Assembly (NCBI GenBank): GCA_046349595.1
Contig: JAXMCA010000001.1
Location: 2,542,001 to 2,606,000 of the forward strand
Reading direction: 5' to 3'
From: JACRLW01 sp046349595
Lineage (GTDB): Bacteria > Planctomycetota > UBA1135 > UBA2386
Length of the DNA: 64,000 nucleotides
Shown here piece by piece: positions 23,317 through 32,655 of this stretch; position 1 is the first letter of the stretch; each line of letters opens with the position of its first letter. Under the pieces are notes generated by a model. The model was not told the origin of the DNA, made no database searches, and saw only the letters and a list, made by a program, of their open reading frames with translations. Position numbers and translations under genes: made by a program.

Positions 23317-25614
23317 TCAACGACCAGCCGGTGCGGCGCCGAGCGGAATCAGGCGACCCTGCCGGTCGATCTCCGCGATGCGGTCGATCTCCTTGAGGAG
23401 GAAATCGAGATTCATGAAGGGATCGCCGCCGGTCCGCAGCCAACGCAACCGGCCCTGGGCGTCGATCAGGTTGGTCGAGTGGAGCTCGATGTCCTCGAAC
23501 TCGTCGAAGGACTTGAAGCGGATCGCATTCTGGTGATCCGGGGTGTCGGACAGCACCCGGAACGGCAGCGACTTCAGTTCACCGGCCGCGTTGCGGTCGG
23601 GTTGATCCGAGCTGATCGCCAGCACGACCGTGTTCCGGGAGTCGAATTCTGCGGCACGCTTCTCGATCGCCTGGAGCTGCTCGACGCAGTGCACACAGCG
23701 ATCGCTGAGGTAGAAGATCAACAGCACGTTCTTGCCGCGGTACTGGTCGAGCGTGACCCGCTCGCCCTCGGAATCGCGCGCGATCAGCTCCGGCGCCGGG
23801 TACGGCTGCCAGGTGTTCGGTCCGAGCTGCGACAGGGTCTGCGTGAAGTAGTCGCGCTGCGGTGCCGGTGAGGGATCGCTCGGTTCGGTCTGGATCCCGA
23901 GCGCACGGGCCGCCTCGAGCTGCCGGATTCCCGGCTCGGCGTGCGACCAGACGTGCAGCATGTGCGCATAGGCGATGCGCGCGTCCTCGACGTGCCCGAG
24001 TGCCTGGTGCGCCCGTGCCAGTCCGGACCAGGACCAACCGTTGTTCGGCAGCGACTCGAGGGACTTCTCGAAGGCCGAGACCGCGAGCTGCGGACTGTCG
24101 AGATCGAGGTAGGCCTCGCCGAGCACGTTGTAGATCGAGCGCGGGAAGGTCGGCGGGTCCGCGTCGTGCTTGCGCATCTCGGCCTCGAGTCGAGCGGCCT
24201 CGGACAGCTCCTCGATCCCGCGCTGCGTGTCACCGCGCTTCAGTCGAAGTCGACCGGAGACCTCCCCCATCATGATCGGGTGCATGTCGCGCAACTCGTG
24301 GAGGACCCCGGCGATCGTCGAGGCCTTGTGGTTGTCGTCCGTCACCGCCTGATCCGCGTTCTTGACCTCCTGCTCGAGCTTCTTCTTCGCTCCGAGCAAC
24401 CGGACCGCGCACTCCTCGGCCTGAGCGAGCTCGTTCCTGCCGATGTGCGCGAGCGCCTCGCAGTAGTCGCGCCAGGTGCTGTCCTCGAGGTTGTTGCGCC
24501 ACGGGATGTGGCCGGGTTCGAGGATCGTGTCCCACCGCTCGAATCGCACCAGGGTGCGCCGCAGCGCCGCGAGTCCTTCGCGGAACACCGAGTAGCCGAG
24601 GCCGTCGTCGTTCGCGTCCGGATCGAGCGGTGCGTTCAGCATGTCGTACGCGCCCTGGAGCGCCGCTGTCGGCAGACCGAGCATGCTCTGCGCGTGCGCG
24701 AGGAAGTTCCGGTTGTGCGGGTAGTTCCACTCGAGGTAGGGCAGCACCATGCGATCGCGCATGTACTGCTTCTCCACGCGCGTCGCCGCGTCGAGCGAGA
24801 TCGCCCCTTCGTGCCACATGCCGAGACTGGTGTAGATGTGCGCCGGCATGTGATTGGCGTGACCGAGCGCCGGCGCGATCCGCCCGTAGGCGGCACAGCT
24901 GTCAAGTGCGAGGCGGCCGAACTCACGCGAGTCCCAGTTGTGGATGCGGTAGTGGATCGCCCCCGGATGTTCGGGTGCGACGACGAAGACCTGCTGCAGC
25001 ACGGCATCGACCGCGTAGGGACTCGAGAGCCCGAAGATGTTCAGGGCATAGACCGCCTTCGCCTCGATGTCGTCGGGGTAGTCGACGATCACCTTCTCCA
25101 ATGCGTCGGCGAGCTCGCGGCTGGTCGCATTCCAACCCGGCTTTGCGGGATCGGGGTGGTCGAGGCTCTGGAGGTAGGTCTTCGCGAAGGCGTCGATCCA
25201 GGCCTGCTCGTGAGCGCTGGCGTGGGCCTTCCTCTCGACCGCCTGCGCGAGGAACTTCGCGGCGCGCTCGCGCGCGTAGGGGACCGCGCGCGCGAGCCCG
25301 AGGTAGGCCATCGCACAGTCGGGATCCAGTTTCACGCACCAGCGGAAGGCACGTTCGGCCTCGTAGTACGCGAAGCTGTGCAGCAGGGCGTTGCCCTGGT
25401 CGAACCACTGCTGGACCTCGGGTACCGACGTCGTGATCGCAAAGGGCGCCGAACCGATGCCGTCCATGTGCCAGGGTCGCTGACGCGGACCCTCGTCGTA
25501 GGCGACGCCATGCTGCGAATGACCGAAGGCGGGTCCTGGACCATCCTGGGCCGAAGCGGAGGACGAAGGCGCGACGAGCACCAGGACGAGGAGCAGGGCG
25601 GGAGCATGGAACAT
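23317..25614 (-). CDS. Secreted TPR protein fused to a thioredoxin-like (redoxin) domain
   Basis: A 765-residue exported protein with signal peptide ending ASAQ (about residue 22). Residues about 70-570 are helical repeats of TPR type (FAYYEAERAFRWCVKLDPD, NVLGEAYLDLDSPQLAV, AWSGL-like turns). Residues about 595-750 form an AhpC/TSA-type redoxin domain: PELIARDSEGERVTLDQYRG, LIFYLSDRCVHC with the CVHC redox pair, VLAISSDQP, and a thioredoxin cis-proline region. The domain is like TlpA/ResA-type reductases, coupling a protein-binding platform to disulfide or peroxide chemistry outside the cytoplasm. No partner is adjacent. Its ATG lies 212 bp from the divergent kinase gene and has no SD. Confidence 0.86.
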   Translation of the reverse strand: MFHAPALLLVLVLVAPSSSASAQDGPGPAFGHSQHGVAYDEGPRQRPWHMDGIGSAPFAITTSVPEVQQWFDQGNALLHSFAYYEAERAFRWCVKLDPDCAMAYLGLARAVPYARERAAKFLAQAVERKAHASAHEQAWIDAFAKTYLQSLDHPDPAKPGWNATSRELADALEKVIVDYPDDIEAKAVYALNIFGLSSPYAVDAVLQQVFVVAPEHPGAIHYRIHNWDSREFGRLALDSCAAYGRIAPALGHANHMPAHIYTSLGMWHEGAISLDAATRVEKQYMRDRMVLPYLEWNYPHNRNFLAHAQSMLGLPTAALQGAYDMLNAPLDPDANDDGLGYSVFREGLAALRRTLVRFERWDTILEPGHIPWRNNLEDSTWRDYCEALAHIGRNELAQAEECAVRLLGAKKKLEQEVKNADQAVTDDNHKASTIAGVLHELRDMHPIMMGEVSGRLRLKRGDTQRGIEELSEAARLEAEMRKHDADPPTFPRSIYNVLGEAYLDLDSPQLAVSAFEKSLESLPNNGWSWSGLARAHQALGHVEDARIAYAHMLHVWSHAEPGIRQLEAARALGIQTEPSDPSPAPQRDYFTQTLSQLGPNTWQPYPAPELIARDSEGERVTLDQYRGKNVLLIFYLSDRCVHCVEQLQAIEKRAAEFDSRNTVVLAISSDQPDRNAAGELKSLPFRVLSDTPDHQNAIRFKSFDEFEDIELHSTNLIDAQGRLRWLRTGGDPFMNLDFLLKEIDRIAEIDRQGRLIPLGAAPAGR

Positions 25615-25826
25615 GGAGGAATGAGCGCAGTCGGGGGCGAAAGCCTCCGACGATGGGGCCGCGGCGCAGGGGATGAGGAAGGCTAGGAGTCCGAACCGCA
25701 GCGCGCCCGTGAAGTGTCGGGATTCGTCGACGGCGATGGATCGGCGGTCGCTCCCTCGCGATGTGCTCGCGCATCGGCAGAATGGGTGCCACCGGTCCGG
25801 CCATCCTTCGCCGCCCTCGCTTCCGC

Positions 25827-28800
25827 ATGTCCGACCTCGATCGCGAACGACTCCGCCGACTCTTCGATCAGGCTCTCGAACTCCCGGCGCGGGCGCGCGA
25901 GGCCTTCCTCGACAGCAAGTGCCACGGCGATGGCGAGCTGAAGCAACGACTGCACGCGATGTTGGCGGCCGCCGACGATCAGCACGTCGTGCCGAACTCG
26001 AGCGATCCGCAGGTGCCGCCCCCGTCGCCTCACACGTCCGCAGCCGCGGCGGAGGCCGCGCTGCACGAGGGTCCCGGCGCGCACATCGGTCCCTACAAGC
26101 TGCTGCAGCAAATCGGCGAAGGCGGCTTCGGCACGGTCTTCCTGGCGCACCAGGAGCAGCCGGTCGTGCGTCGCGTCGCGCTCAAGATCATCAAGCTCGG
26201 CATGGACACCAAACAGGTGGTCGCACGCTTCGAGCAGGAGCGTCAGGCCCTCGCGCTGATGGACCATCCGAACATCGCGCGCGTGCTCGACGCCGGCGCG
26301 ACCACGACCGGCCGGCCGTACTTCGTGATGGACCTGGTCAAGGGCGACCCGATCGTCGAGTACTGCGACGAGCACAAGCTCACCATCGACCAGCGCCTCG
26401 AACTCTTCGAGCAGGTGTGCCATGCGGTGCAGCACGCGCACGGCAAGGGCATCATCCACCGCGACCTGAAGCCGTCGAACGTCCTCGTCACCACGCAGGA
26501 CGGAACGCCACACGCGAAGGTCATCGACTTCGGCATCGCCAAGGCGACGTTCAGCCGGCTGACCGAGAAGACCTTGTTCACCGAGCACGAGCAGGTGATC
26601 GGGACGCTGCAGTACATGAGCCCCGAGCAGGCCGAGGGTTCGGTGGACATCGACACGCGGACCGACGTCTACTCGCTCGGAGTGCTGCTCTACGAGCTGA
26701 TGACGGGGAGCACGCCCCACGAGGAGAAGACGGTCAAGGCGGCGATGTTCGGCGAACTGCGACGGATCATCCGCGAGGTCGATCCGCCCAAGCCGTCGAC
26801 GAGGCTGCACGATTCGAGCGACAGACTTGCCAGCATCGCCGCTCATCGGAGCGTCGAACCGCGGCGTCTCGGCATGTTGCTGCGCGGCGAACTCGATTGG
26901 ATCGTGATGAAGGCGCTCGAGAAGAACCGCACACGCCGATACGAGACCGCCAATGGACTCGCCGCAGACGTGCGCCGCTACCTGGCGGGAGAAGACGTCG
27001 TCGCTGCGCCGCCGAGCGCGAGCTATCGCCTGCGCAAGTTCATGCGCCGGAACAAGGGCGCCGTCGGCACCGCCCTTGCGGTCGGCATCGCGCTGCTGAT
27101 CGGTGTCATCGGCTTCGCCTGGCAAGCGCAGCTCGCCGGCGAGCAGCGCGACCTCGCGTTGAAGGCACAACTCGCCGAAGCCGAGGAGCATCGGCGGGCC
27201 GACACGGAACGGGATCGCGCCATCGCCGCGGAGAACACCACCAGGCAGCGCGCCGACGAACTCGGCAGGGTCGCCGAGTTCCAGGCCTCGATGCTCTCCC
27301 AGATCGACACCGACGCGGCCGGCACCAAACTGTTCGCCGGCCTGCGCGCCAAGTTCGCCGCGTCGATCGAGCGGCAGCAGGATCTCTCCGCGTCCGAGCG
27401 TGATGCGAGAAGCGCGAACTTCGAGCGGGATCTGGCGACCGTCAATGCGACCGATGCCGCGGCTCGACTGATCGACGACACGATCTTGAAGCCCGCGATC
27501 GCCGCCATCGACACCCAGTTCACCGAGCAGCCGACCGTCCGCGCCAGGTTGCGGAGGTCGCTGGCGCAACTGCTGCTCGGACTCGGCTTCTACGACGAGG
27601 CGCTCGCGCAGCAGCGACTGGTCCTGGCGACGCGGCGCAGCGTTCTCGGAGAAGATCATCCCGACACCCTGAGCGCCATGCAGGACCTGGGCGGAGTCTT
27701 CGACGCGAAGGATGCACTTGCCGATGCCGAGCAGTGCTACCGGGATGTGCTCGTCAAGCGCCGCGCCCTGCTCGGCGACGATCACCCCGACACGATCCGA
27801 TCGACGATGGGCCTCGGCAACGTGCTGCGTGCACGCGGCGCCTACGCCGAAGCCGAACCCCTGCTGCGCGATGCGGTCGCGAAGTCCAGGACCGTGCTCG
27901 GCGATGAGCATCGCGAGACCCTCGTCGCCCTGAACTGCCTCGGTCAACTGTTCGCGGCGCAGGGCAAGTTCGCGGAGACCGAACCGCTGTGGCGCGAGGC
28001 CTACGAGACCGGGGTGCGCGTGTTCGGAGCCGAGGACCCCGACGTGCTGGTCTGGCTCTACAACCTTGCCAACTTGCTCAGCAGCGAGGGGAAGCTCGAC
28101 GAGGCACAGGGCCACTTCGAGAAGGCGCTGGCGGGGTACCGGAGGATCAAGGGTGACCAGCATCCCTCGACCTTGACCGTCCTCGGCGGCACGGCTGCGT
28201 TCCTCGCCCGGCGGGGACAGTTCGCCACCGCCGAGTCGATGTACCGGGAAACGCTCGCGTCGTCGCGAACGGTGCTCGGCCCGAGCCATGCCTCGACGCT
28301 CCGCTTGATGTCCGACCTGGGCAACCTGCTCGCGCGGCAAGGCAAGGTGGAGGAAGCGGAACGCTTGTTCCGCGAGTCCGTCGCCGGGTGCCAGAACACG
28401 CTCGGCGACGAGGATCCCGACACCCTGCTGAGGATGGCCGACCTCACGAACCTGCTTCGTCAGGTCAACCGACCCGACGAAGCGGAGCCCCTCGCCCGCA
28501 GGATCCTCGCCGGTTGGACACACGCACGCGGCCCGGACGACCCGGAGACGCTGGTCGCGCTGAGCAGCCTGGGGATGGTGCTCGAGCAACAGGGCAAGCT
28601 CGCCGACGCGGAACCCGTCGATCGCCAGGCGATGGTCAAGCTCCGCGCGGCGCGGGGTGACGATCACCCCACCACCATCAACAGCATCGTGGCTCTCGCC
28701 AACGTGCTCCGGAAGCTCGGTCGGAACACCGACGCGGAACCGCTGTACCGCGAGGCCCTGATGCGGTGTGCGCGCAGCTATCCAAAGGGTCATCCGACCA

Positions 28801-29078
28801 TCGCCCACGCGCACCTCGGACTCGGCCGGACCCTGTCCGATCTCCGCCGGTTCACCGATGCCGAGCCGGAGTTGCTCGCTGCCGAGCAGCTCTTCGCCGC
28901 CGCCGGCGGCGGATCCGCGCGCATGCACGCCGCGGCCGTCGAATCGCTGGCGTCGCTGTACGCGGCGTGGCACGCGGCCGAGCCCGGGGAAGGTCACGAG
29001 CAGAAGGCCGCGGAATGGAGGGCGAAGCAAGCCGCGGGGCTCGCGCCGTCGACGCGAGGGATCGACGGCGGCAAGTGA
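25827..29078 (+). CDS. Transmembrane Ser/Thr protein kinase with C-terminal TPR array
   Basis: A 1083-residue PknB-type kinase. After a 90-residue N-terminal helical region the kinase domain shows the glycine loop IGEGGFGTVF (from residue 97), the lysine in VALKIIK, the catalytic loop HRDLKPSNVL (from about 211), DFGIAK (about 234) and the SPEQAEG activation segment; all catalytic residues are present. A single membrane helix (GTALAVGIALLIGVIGFAW) lies at about 411-430. Residues about 570-1060 contain ten or so 42-residue TPR units of the kinesin-light-chain type (GEDHPDTL, EAEPLLRDA). The topology puts the kinase inside and the TPRs in the periplasm or paryphoplasm. Such kinases are highly expanded in Planctomycetes; targets are unknown. 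Confidence 0.95.
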   Translation: MSDLDRERLRRLFDQALELPARAREAFLDSKCHGDGELKQRLHAMLAAADDQHVVPNSSDPQVPPPSPHTSAAAAEAALHEGPGAHIGPYKLLQQIGEGGFGTVFLAHQEQPVVRRVALKIIKLGMDTKQVVARFEQERQALALMDHPNIARVLDAGATTTGRPYFVMDLVKGDPIVEYCDEHKLTIDQRLELFEQVCHAVQHAHGKGIIHRDLKPSNVLVTTQDGTPHAKVIDFGIAKATFSRLTEKTLFTEHEQVIGTLQYMSPEQAEGSVDIDTRTDVYSLGVLLYELMTGSTPHEEKTVKAAMFGELRRIIREVDPPKPSTRLHDSSDRLASIAAHRSVEPRRLGMLLRGELDWIVMKALEKNRTRRYETANGLAADVRRYLAGEDVVAAPPSASYRLRKFMRRNKGAVGTALAVGIALLIGVIGFAWQAQLAGEQRDLALKAQLAEAEEHRRADTERDRAIAAENTTRQRADELGRVAEFQASMLSQIDTDAAGTKLFAGLRAKFAASIERQQDLSASERDARSANFERDLATVNATDAAARLIDDTILKPAIAAIDTQFTEQPTVRARLRRSLAQLLLGLGFYDEALAQQRLVLATRRSVLGEDHPDTLSAMQDLGGVFDAKDALADAEQCYRDVLVKRRALLGDDHPDTIRSTMGLGNVLRARGAYAEAEPLLRDAVAKSRTVLGDEHRETLVALNCLGQLFAAQGKFAETEPLWREAYETGVRVFGAEDPDVLVWLYNLANLLSSEGKLDEAQGHFEKALAGYRRIKGDQHPSTLTVLGGTAAFLARRGQFATAESMYRETLASSRTVLGPSHASTLRLMSDLGNLLARQGKVEEAERLFRESVAGCQNTLGDEDPDTLLRMADLTNLLRQVNRPDEAEPLARRILAGWTHARGPDDPETLVALSSLGMVLEQQGKLADAEPVDRQAMVKLRAARGDDHPTTINSIVALANVLRKLGRNTDAEPLYREALMRCARSYPKGHPTIAHAHLGLGRTLSDLRRFTDAEPELLAAEQLFAAAGGGSARMHAAAVESLASLYAAWHAAEPGEGHEQKAAEWRAKQAAGLAPSTRGIDGGK

Positions 29079-29251
29079 TCGCTCTCCGCCACGTCAACGC
29101 CTCCGCGCGGTGAGGCACGTCTTCGACTGTGCGTCCGATCCGCACGCGGATCGCCGCTGATGCCGATCGTCTGGGGGCACGCATCGACCCGCGATCGTGC
29201 GGATCGAAGTTGCCGTCGCTCCGCGATCGGATCGGGACACCTGCAATCGGG

Positions 29252-30424
29252 TCAGACCAAGGATCCGTAACCGAGCCCGGCGAGGGTGGAGAACAGCACC
29301 ACGAACCCGGCATAGGCGAGCGTCCGGCTGGTGCCGAGCACTCCGCGCACCACGAGCAGACTCGGCAGGGAGAGCGCCGGACCGGCGAGCAACATCGCGA
29401 GAGCGGGACCCGGACCCATGCCGTGCCCGAGGAGACCCTGCAGGATCGGCACCTCCGTCAGGGTGGCGAAGTACATCAACGCACCGCTGAAGGCGGCGAG
29501 CAGATTGGCAGCGATTGAATTGCCGCCCACGGACGATGCGATCCAACCGATGGGGATCGGGCCGCTGTCGCTTCCGGGGCGACCGAGGAGGAGGCCGGTG
29601 ATCAGAACGCCGAGCAACAGCAGCGGTGTGATCAGCTTGACGAAGGACCAACTCTCCTCGAGCCACTGCCTGCGGGCATCGCCGTCGAACCAACACAGCG
29701 TCAACAGGATCACCAGAACCAGCGCGCCGCCCGCGAGCCACCATTTCCGCTCGAACACCGTCGCGGCGAATCCACCGTCGGCACCCGGACGTCCCCACGC
29801 CGCGAAGACGAGCAGGGCCACCAGCGCGCCGAGGAGGATCATCGCTCGTCGGAGCGCGCGGGAGTCCGCTTCCGAGCGAGCGAAGGGGTTCGGAGTCGTG
29901 GCGCTGTCCTGAGTCGACTCGCGGCCGAACAGCGCGCTCATCAACACGCCGATCGAGATCGACACCAGGATCGCACCGACCGCGCGGGCGATGCCGAGTC
30001 CGACGCCGAGCACGCGTCCCGTCAGCACGATGGCGAGGACGTTGATCGCAGGGCCCGAGTAGAGGAACGTGCAGGCGGGACCGAGTCCCGCACCCCGTCT
30101 GCGGATCCCGGCGAACAGCGGGAGCACCGTGCAGGAGCAGACCGCCAACGCGGTACCCGCCAGCGATGCCACCGAGTACGACACCACCTTGGGTGCGGTG
30201 GGTCCGAGGAAGCGGAGCAGCACGCCCTGGTCGAGGAAGGTCGCGATCGCGCCGGCGATGAAGAAGGCCGGCACGAGACACGTCAACACGTGTTCGCGCG
30301 CGTACTCGCCGAGCATCGAGAGCGATTCGAGGATGGCGCCCTGCACGCGCGGATCGTCGAAGGGAACGAACCGCGCCAGCGCGAAGACACCGAGCACCAG
30401 CGCGAGCTTCGCCCGCTCGCTCAT
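29252..30424 (-). CDS. ArsP/DUF318-type permease
   Basis: A 390-residue membrane protein of the permease family PF03773 (ArsP_1, formerly DUF318), with about ten hydrophobic helices in two homologous halves. The diagnostic CSCTVLPLFAGIRRRGAG occurs near residue 95 and NSIAANLLAAFSGA in the second half. Members export organoarsenicals or, in some groups, copper/zinc; which applies cannot be decided from sequence. It overlaps the thioredoxin-like gene by 4 nt (ATGA), a pairing common for this family, suggesting that the small redox protein hands a thiol-bound substrate to the transporter. No ArsR regulator is adjacent. Confidence 0.88.
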   Translation of the reverse strand: MSERAKLALVLGVFALARFVPFDDPRVQGAILESLSMLGEYAREHVLTCLVPAFFIAGAIATFLDQGVLLRFLGPTAPKVVSYSVASLAGTALAVCSCTVLPLFAGIRRRGAGLGPACTFLYSGPAINVLAIVLTGRVLGVGLGIARAVGAILVSISIGVLMSALFGRESTQDSATTPNPFARSEADSRALRRAMILLGALVALLVFAAWGRPGADGGFAATVFERKWWLAGGALVLVILLTLCWFDGDARRQWLEESWSFVKLITPLLLLGVLITGLLLGRPGSDSGPIPIGWIASSVGGNSIAANLLAAFSGALMYFATLTEVPILQGLLGHGMGPGPALAMLLAGPALSLPSLLVVRGVLGTSRTLAYAGFVVLFSTLAGLGYGSLV

Positions 30425-30675
30425 CCGCCTCCGAGATCGCCGTGCTGCTTCATCCAGGCTTCGAGATCGGAGTCACGCAGGATGCGGCCCTCGACCACGA
30501 GTTCGCCGTCGACCAGGATGGTCGGTGTCCGAAGGATGCCCCTTTCGGCCATCTCCTCGATGCTGGTGTGCTTGACGACCTCGCCCACCAAGGAATGCGC
30601 CGCGAGGAAGCCCCGCGCGACATCCGCCGAGCGCAGGCATTTCGCGCAGCCGGGACCGAAGACATCGATCCTCAT
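30421..30675 (-). CDS. Small thioredoxin-like redox protein (CxxC)
   Basis: An 84-residue thioredoxin-fold protein of the 'redox-active disulfide protein 2' type: MRIDVFGPGCAKC puts the CAKC pair at residues 10-13, and RTPTILVDGELVVEG supplies the cis-proline strand (Pro51). Usually encoded with ArsP/DUF318 permeases, sometimes with thioredoxin reductase. The stop overlaps the permease ATG. Likely cytoplasmic electron or metal(loid) carrier to the permease. Confidence 0.88.
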   Translation of the reverse strand: MRIDVFGPGCAKCLRSADVARGFLAAHSLVGEVVKHTSIEEMAERGILRTPTILVDGELVVEGRILRDSDLEAWMKQHGDLGGG

Positions 30676-30853
30676 GCCAGCCGGAATCCGCCCACGTTGG
30701 CGCCAATTTCACGCTCCCTCGGAGCTCCGTGGATGAGTGAACGGGAGGAAGGCAGGGGGCGACGTCGCTGTCATCTCGACCATCCTCGCGGTTCGCGCGA
30801 CCTTCCTCCCGAGGATCCGCGTGCGGCGACCCGAGCGGCGAGGAATGCAAGGG

Positions 30854-32542
30854 TCAGCCATCACCGGCGATCACCCGCGGTTCGGCCCAGGCCCCGAACG
30901 CACCCTCGCCCTCGAACACCAGCATCAGGCAGCGGACGTCCTTCACTTCGATGTCGATCTCCTTCGGAGCGGAGTCGGCGGTCATCTTGCCGCTGTCCCA
31001 GAGCACCTTGTTGGCGAAGAAGTCCTCGTCCTGCACGCGGAAGCGTGCGGTTCCGTCCGCCTTGGTGATCCTGTCGACGGCGACGACGGCGCGGAAGCGA
31101 TGCGCGCGACCGTCGGTCAGGAACATGAAGGCCGAGCGTCCCTTCACGCCGAAGCCCGTCGCGACCTCGGTCCCGCCGACGACCAGCGGCTTGCCGTCGA
31201 AGCTGCGGTCGTAGGTCGGTGCGTTGTCGGCCTTCCACACGTAGTACAGCTCGCTCAACAGGGTCTCTCCCTTCCGGGTGACGCGGTACTTCTCGGCGGC
31301 CATCGGGATTGGCGATGGCAAGGGTGGTCCAGGACGACCGACCTTCAGCATGCGATGCTCGTGCTGGCCGAGACCCGTGGCGGTGAAACCGCCCTCGAAG
31401 CTGCCGAGATCCTTTCGCGCCCACAGATCGCGCACCGGTTGGCTGCCGCTCAGTCCGATCTGATCCCAGCGCACGCGGATGTCGGCGGTCTCACGTCCCT
31501 TGTTGAGCAGCAACACCGCGGTGGTGCCGTCGGCGAGCGGCTTGTCGTAGATCTCCAAGGGTCCGTCGCTCCACGCCTTGGAGCCCTGCACGCCGCGGGG
31601 GTCCTGGTCGACCGCGATCACCTCGGCTGCGGTCAGCGTCGCCAGGACGTCCTTGCTCGCCGTGCGCAGATCGGTGCCGACCATCAGCGGCGCGGCGAGG
31701 ATGCACCACAGGCTGAAGTGGGCGCGATCGCCGATCCCCGCGCGTTCGGGCTCGATGTGCTTCAGGTTGCCGACCTGCAGCATGTCCGGATCGTTCCAAT
31801 GTCCCGGACCGGCGAACTGCCAGAGGCCATGGAAGGCGGGATGGATCGCGCGATCCCCGGCCGAGGTCTCCGCACAGTGGTAGACCGAGTCCATCCAGGG
31901 ATAGATGTCGCCGGAGGTGCGCCACAACTGCGCCGATGCGCTGCCGCCCCACGCCCACGCTGCATTGCCGAAGTCGGAGATGCTGAGCACGATCGGTCGG
32001 CCGGTCGCTTCGATGTGACGGCGGAAGATCGCGTAGTCCTCCGAGCTGAAGCGGCCGTTGCTCTCGGCGAAGCAACTGTCCATCTTGATGTAGTCGACCC
32101 CCCATTCCGCGAAGGTCGCCATGTCGACCTGCTCGTGCCCGAGGCTTCCCGGCAACTGCTGACAGGTCAGCTTGCCGCGGTCCTCGTAGATGCCGAACTT
32201 CAGACCGCGTTCGTGGAGGTAGTCGCCGATCGCCTTCATGCCGTCGGGGAACTTCCTGGGGTCGGCCACCAGCCGCCCCTGCGCATCGCGATCCTTCGCC
32301 ATCCAGCCGTCGTCGAGGACGAGGTAGACGTAGCCGAGCTCGCGCATCCCCGAGCTCACCATCGCGTCCGCGGTCGCACGGATCTTCGTCGCGTCGATGT
32401 CGGCCTCGAAGGCATTCCAGCTGTTCCATCCCATCGGAGGCGTCGGTGCGAGCATCGGATGCTGCTGCGATGCGAGGGGGAGTTCGAGGAGGAGCAGGAC
32501 TGCTGCGCCCGCCAGATGCCGTCGTGGCTCGGAGTGGATCAC
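30854..32542 (-). CDS. Secreted GH27 alpha-galactosidase with C-terminal NPCBM domain
   Basis: A 562-residue exported glycoside hydrolase. Signal peptide at residues about 8-25; then the GH27 hallmark TPPMGWNSWNAF. The nucleophile is Asp155 in YIKMDS and the acid/base Asp212 in WRTSGDI; WNDPDML follows. The catalytic (beta/alpha)8 barrel is followed by a beta-sandwich, and a 150-residue C-terminal NPCBM carbohydrate-binding module (residues about 415-560, FGVKGRSAFMF, VAVDRITKADG). It releases terminal alpha-linked galactose from glycans or galactomannan outside the cell. GTG 32542 is chosen because it starts just ahead of the signal peptide. It is divergent from the DUF1080 fusion gene, 113 bp apart. 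Confidence 0.93.
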   Translation of the reverse strand: MIHSEPRRHLAGAAVLLLLELPLASQQHPMLAPTPPMGWNSWNAFEADIDATKIRATADAMVSSGMRELGYVYLVLDDGWMAKDRDAQGRLVADPRKFPDGMKAIGDYLHERGLKFGIYEDRGKLTCQQLPGSLGHEQVDMATFAEWGVDYIKMDSCFAESNGRFSSEDYAIFRRHIEATGRPIVLSISDFGNAAWAWGGSASAQLWRTSGDIYPWMDSVYHCAETSAGDRAIHPAFHGLWQFAGPGHWNDPDMLQVGNLKHIEPERAGIGDRAHFSLWCILAAPLMVGTDLRTASKDVLATLTAAEVIAVDQDPRGVQGSKAWSDGPLEIYDKPLADGTTAVLLLNKGRETADIRVRWDQIGLSGSQPVRDLWARKDLGSFEGGFTATGLGQHEHRMLKVGRPGPPLPSPIPMAAEKYRVTRKGETLLSELYYVWKADNAPTYDRSFDGKPLVVGGTEVATGFGVKGRSAFMFLTDGRAHRFRAVVAVDRITKADGTARFRVQDEDFFANKVLWDSGKMTADSAPKEIDIEVKDVRCLMLVFEGEGAFGAWAEPRVIAGDG

Positions 32543-32655
32543 GGTGCGCGGAGAGTACCGGCCATCCGCCGGATTCCGTCGCGAGTCCGCCTCCGAGGAA
32601 CTCGCTGGAACGCCCGTCGCTCGACAGCCGGTGGGCAGTGTGCGAACTTCACAGG

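Noticed and set aside
25683..29030. A 1115-codon open frame on the minus strand opposite the TPR kinase
   Set aside because: It is the antisense shadow of a GC-rich gene with intact kinase and TPR motifs on the plus strand; the antisense translation has no domain and odd composition.
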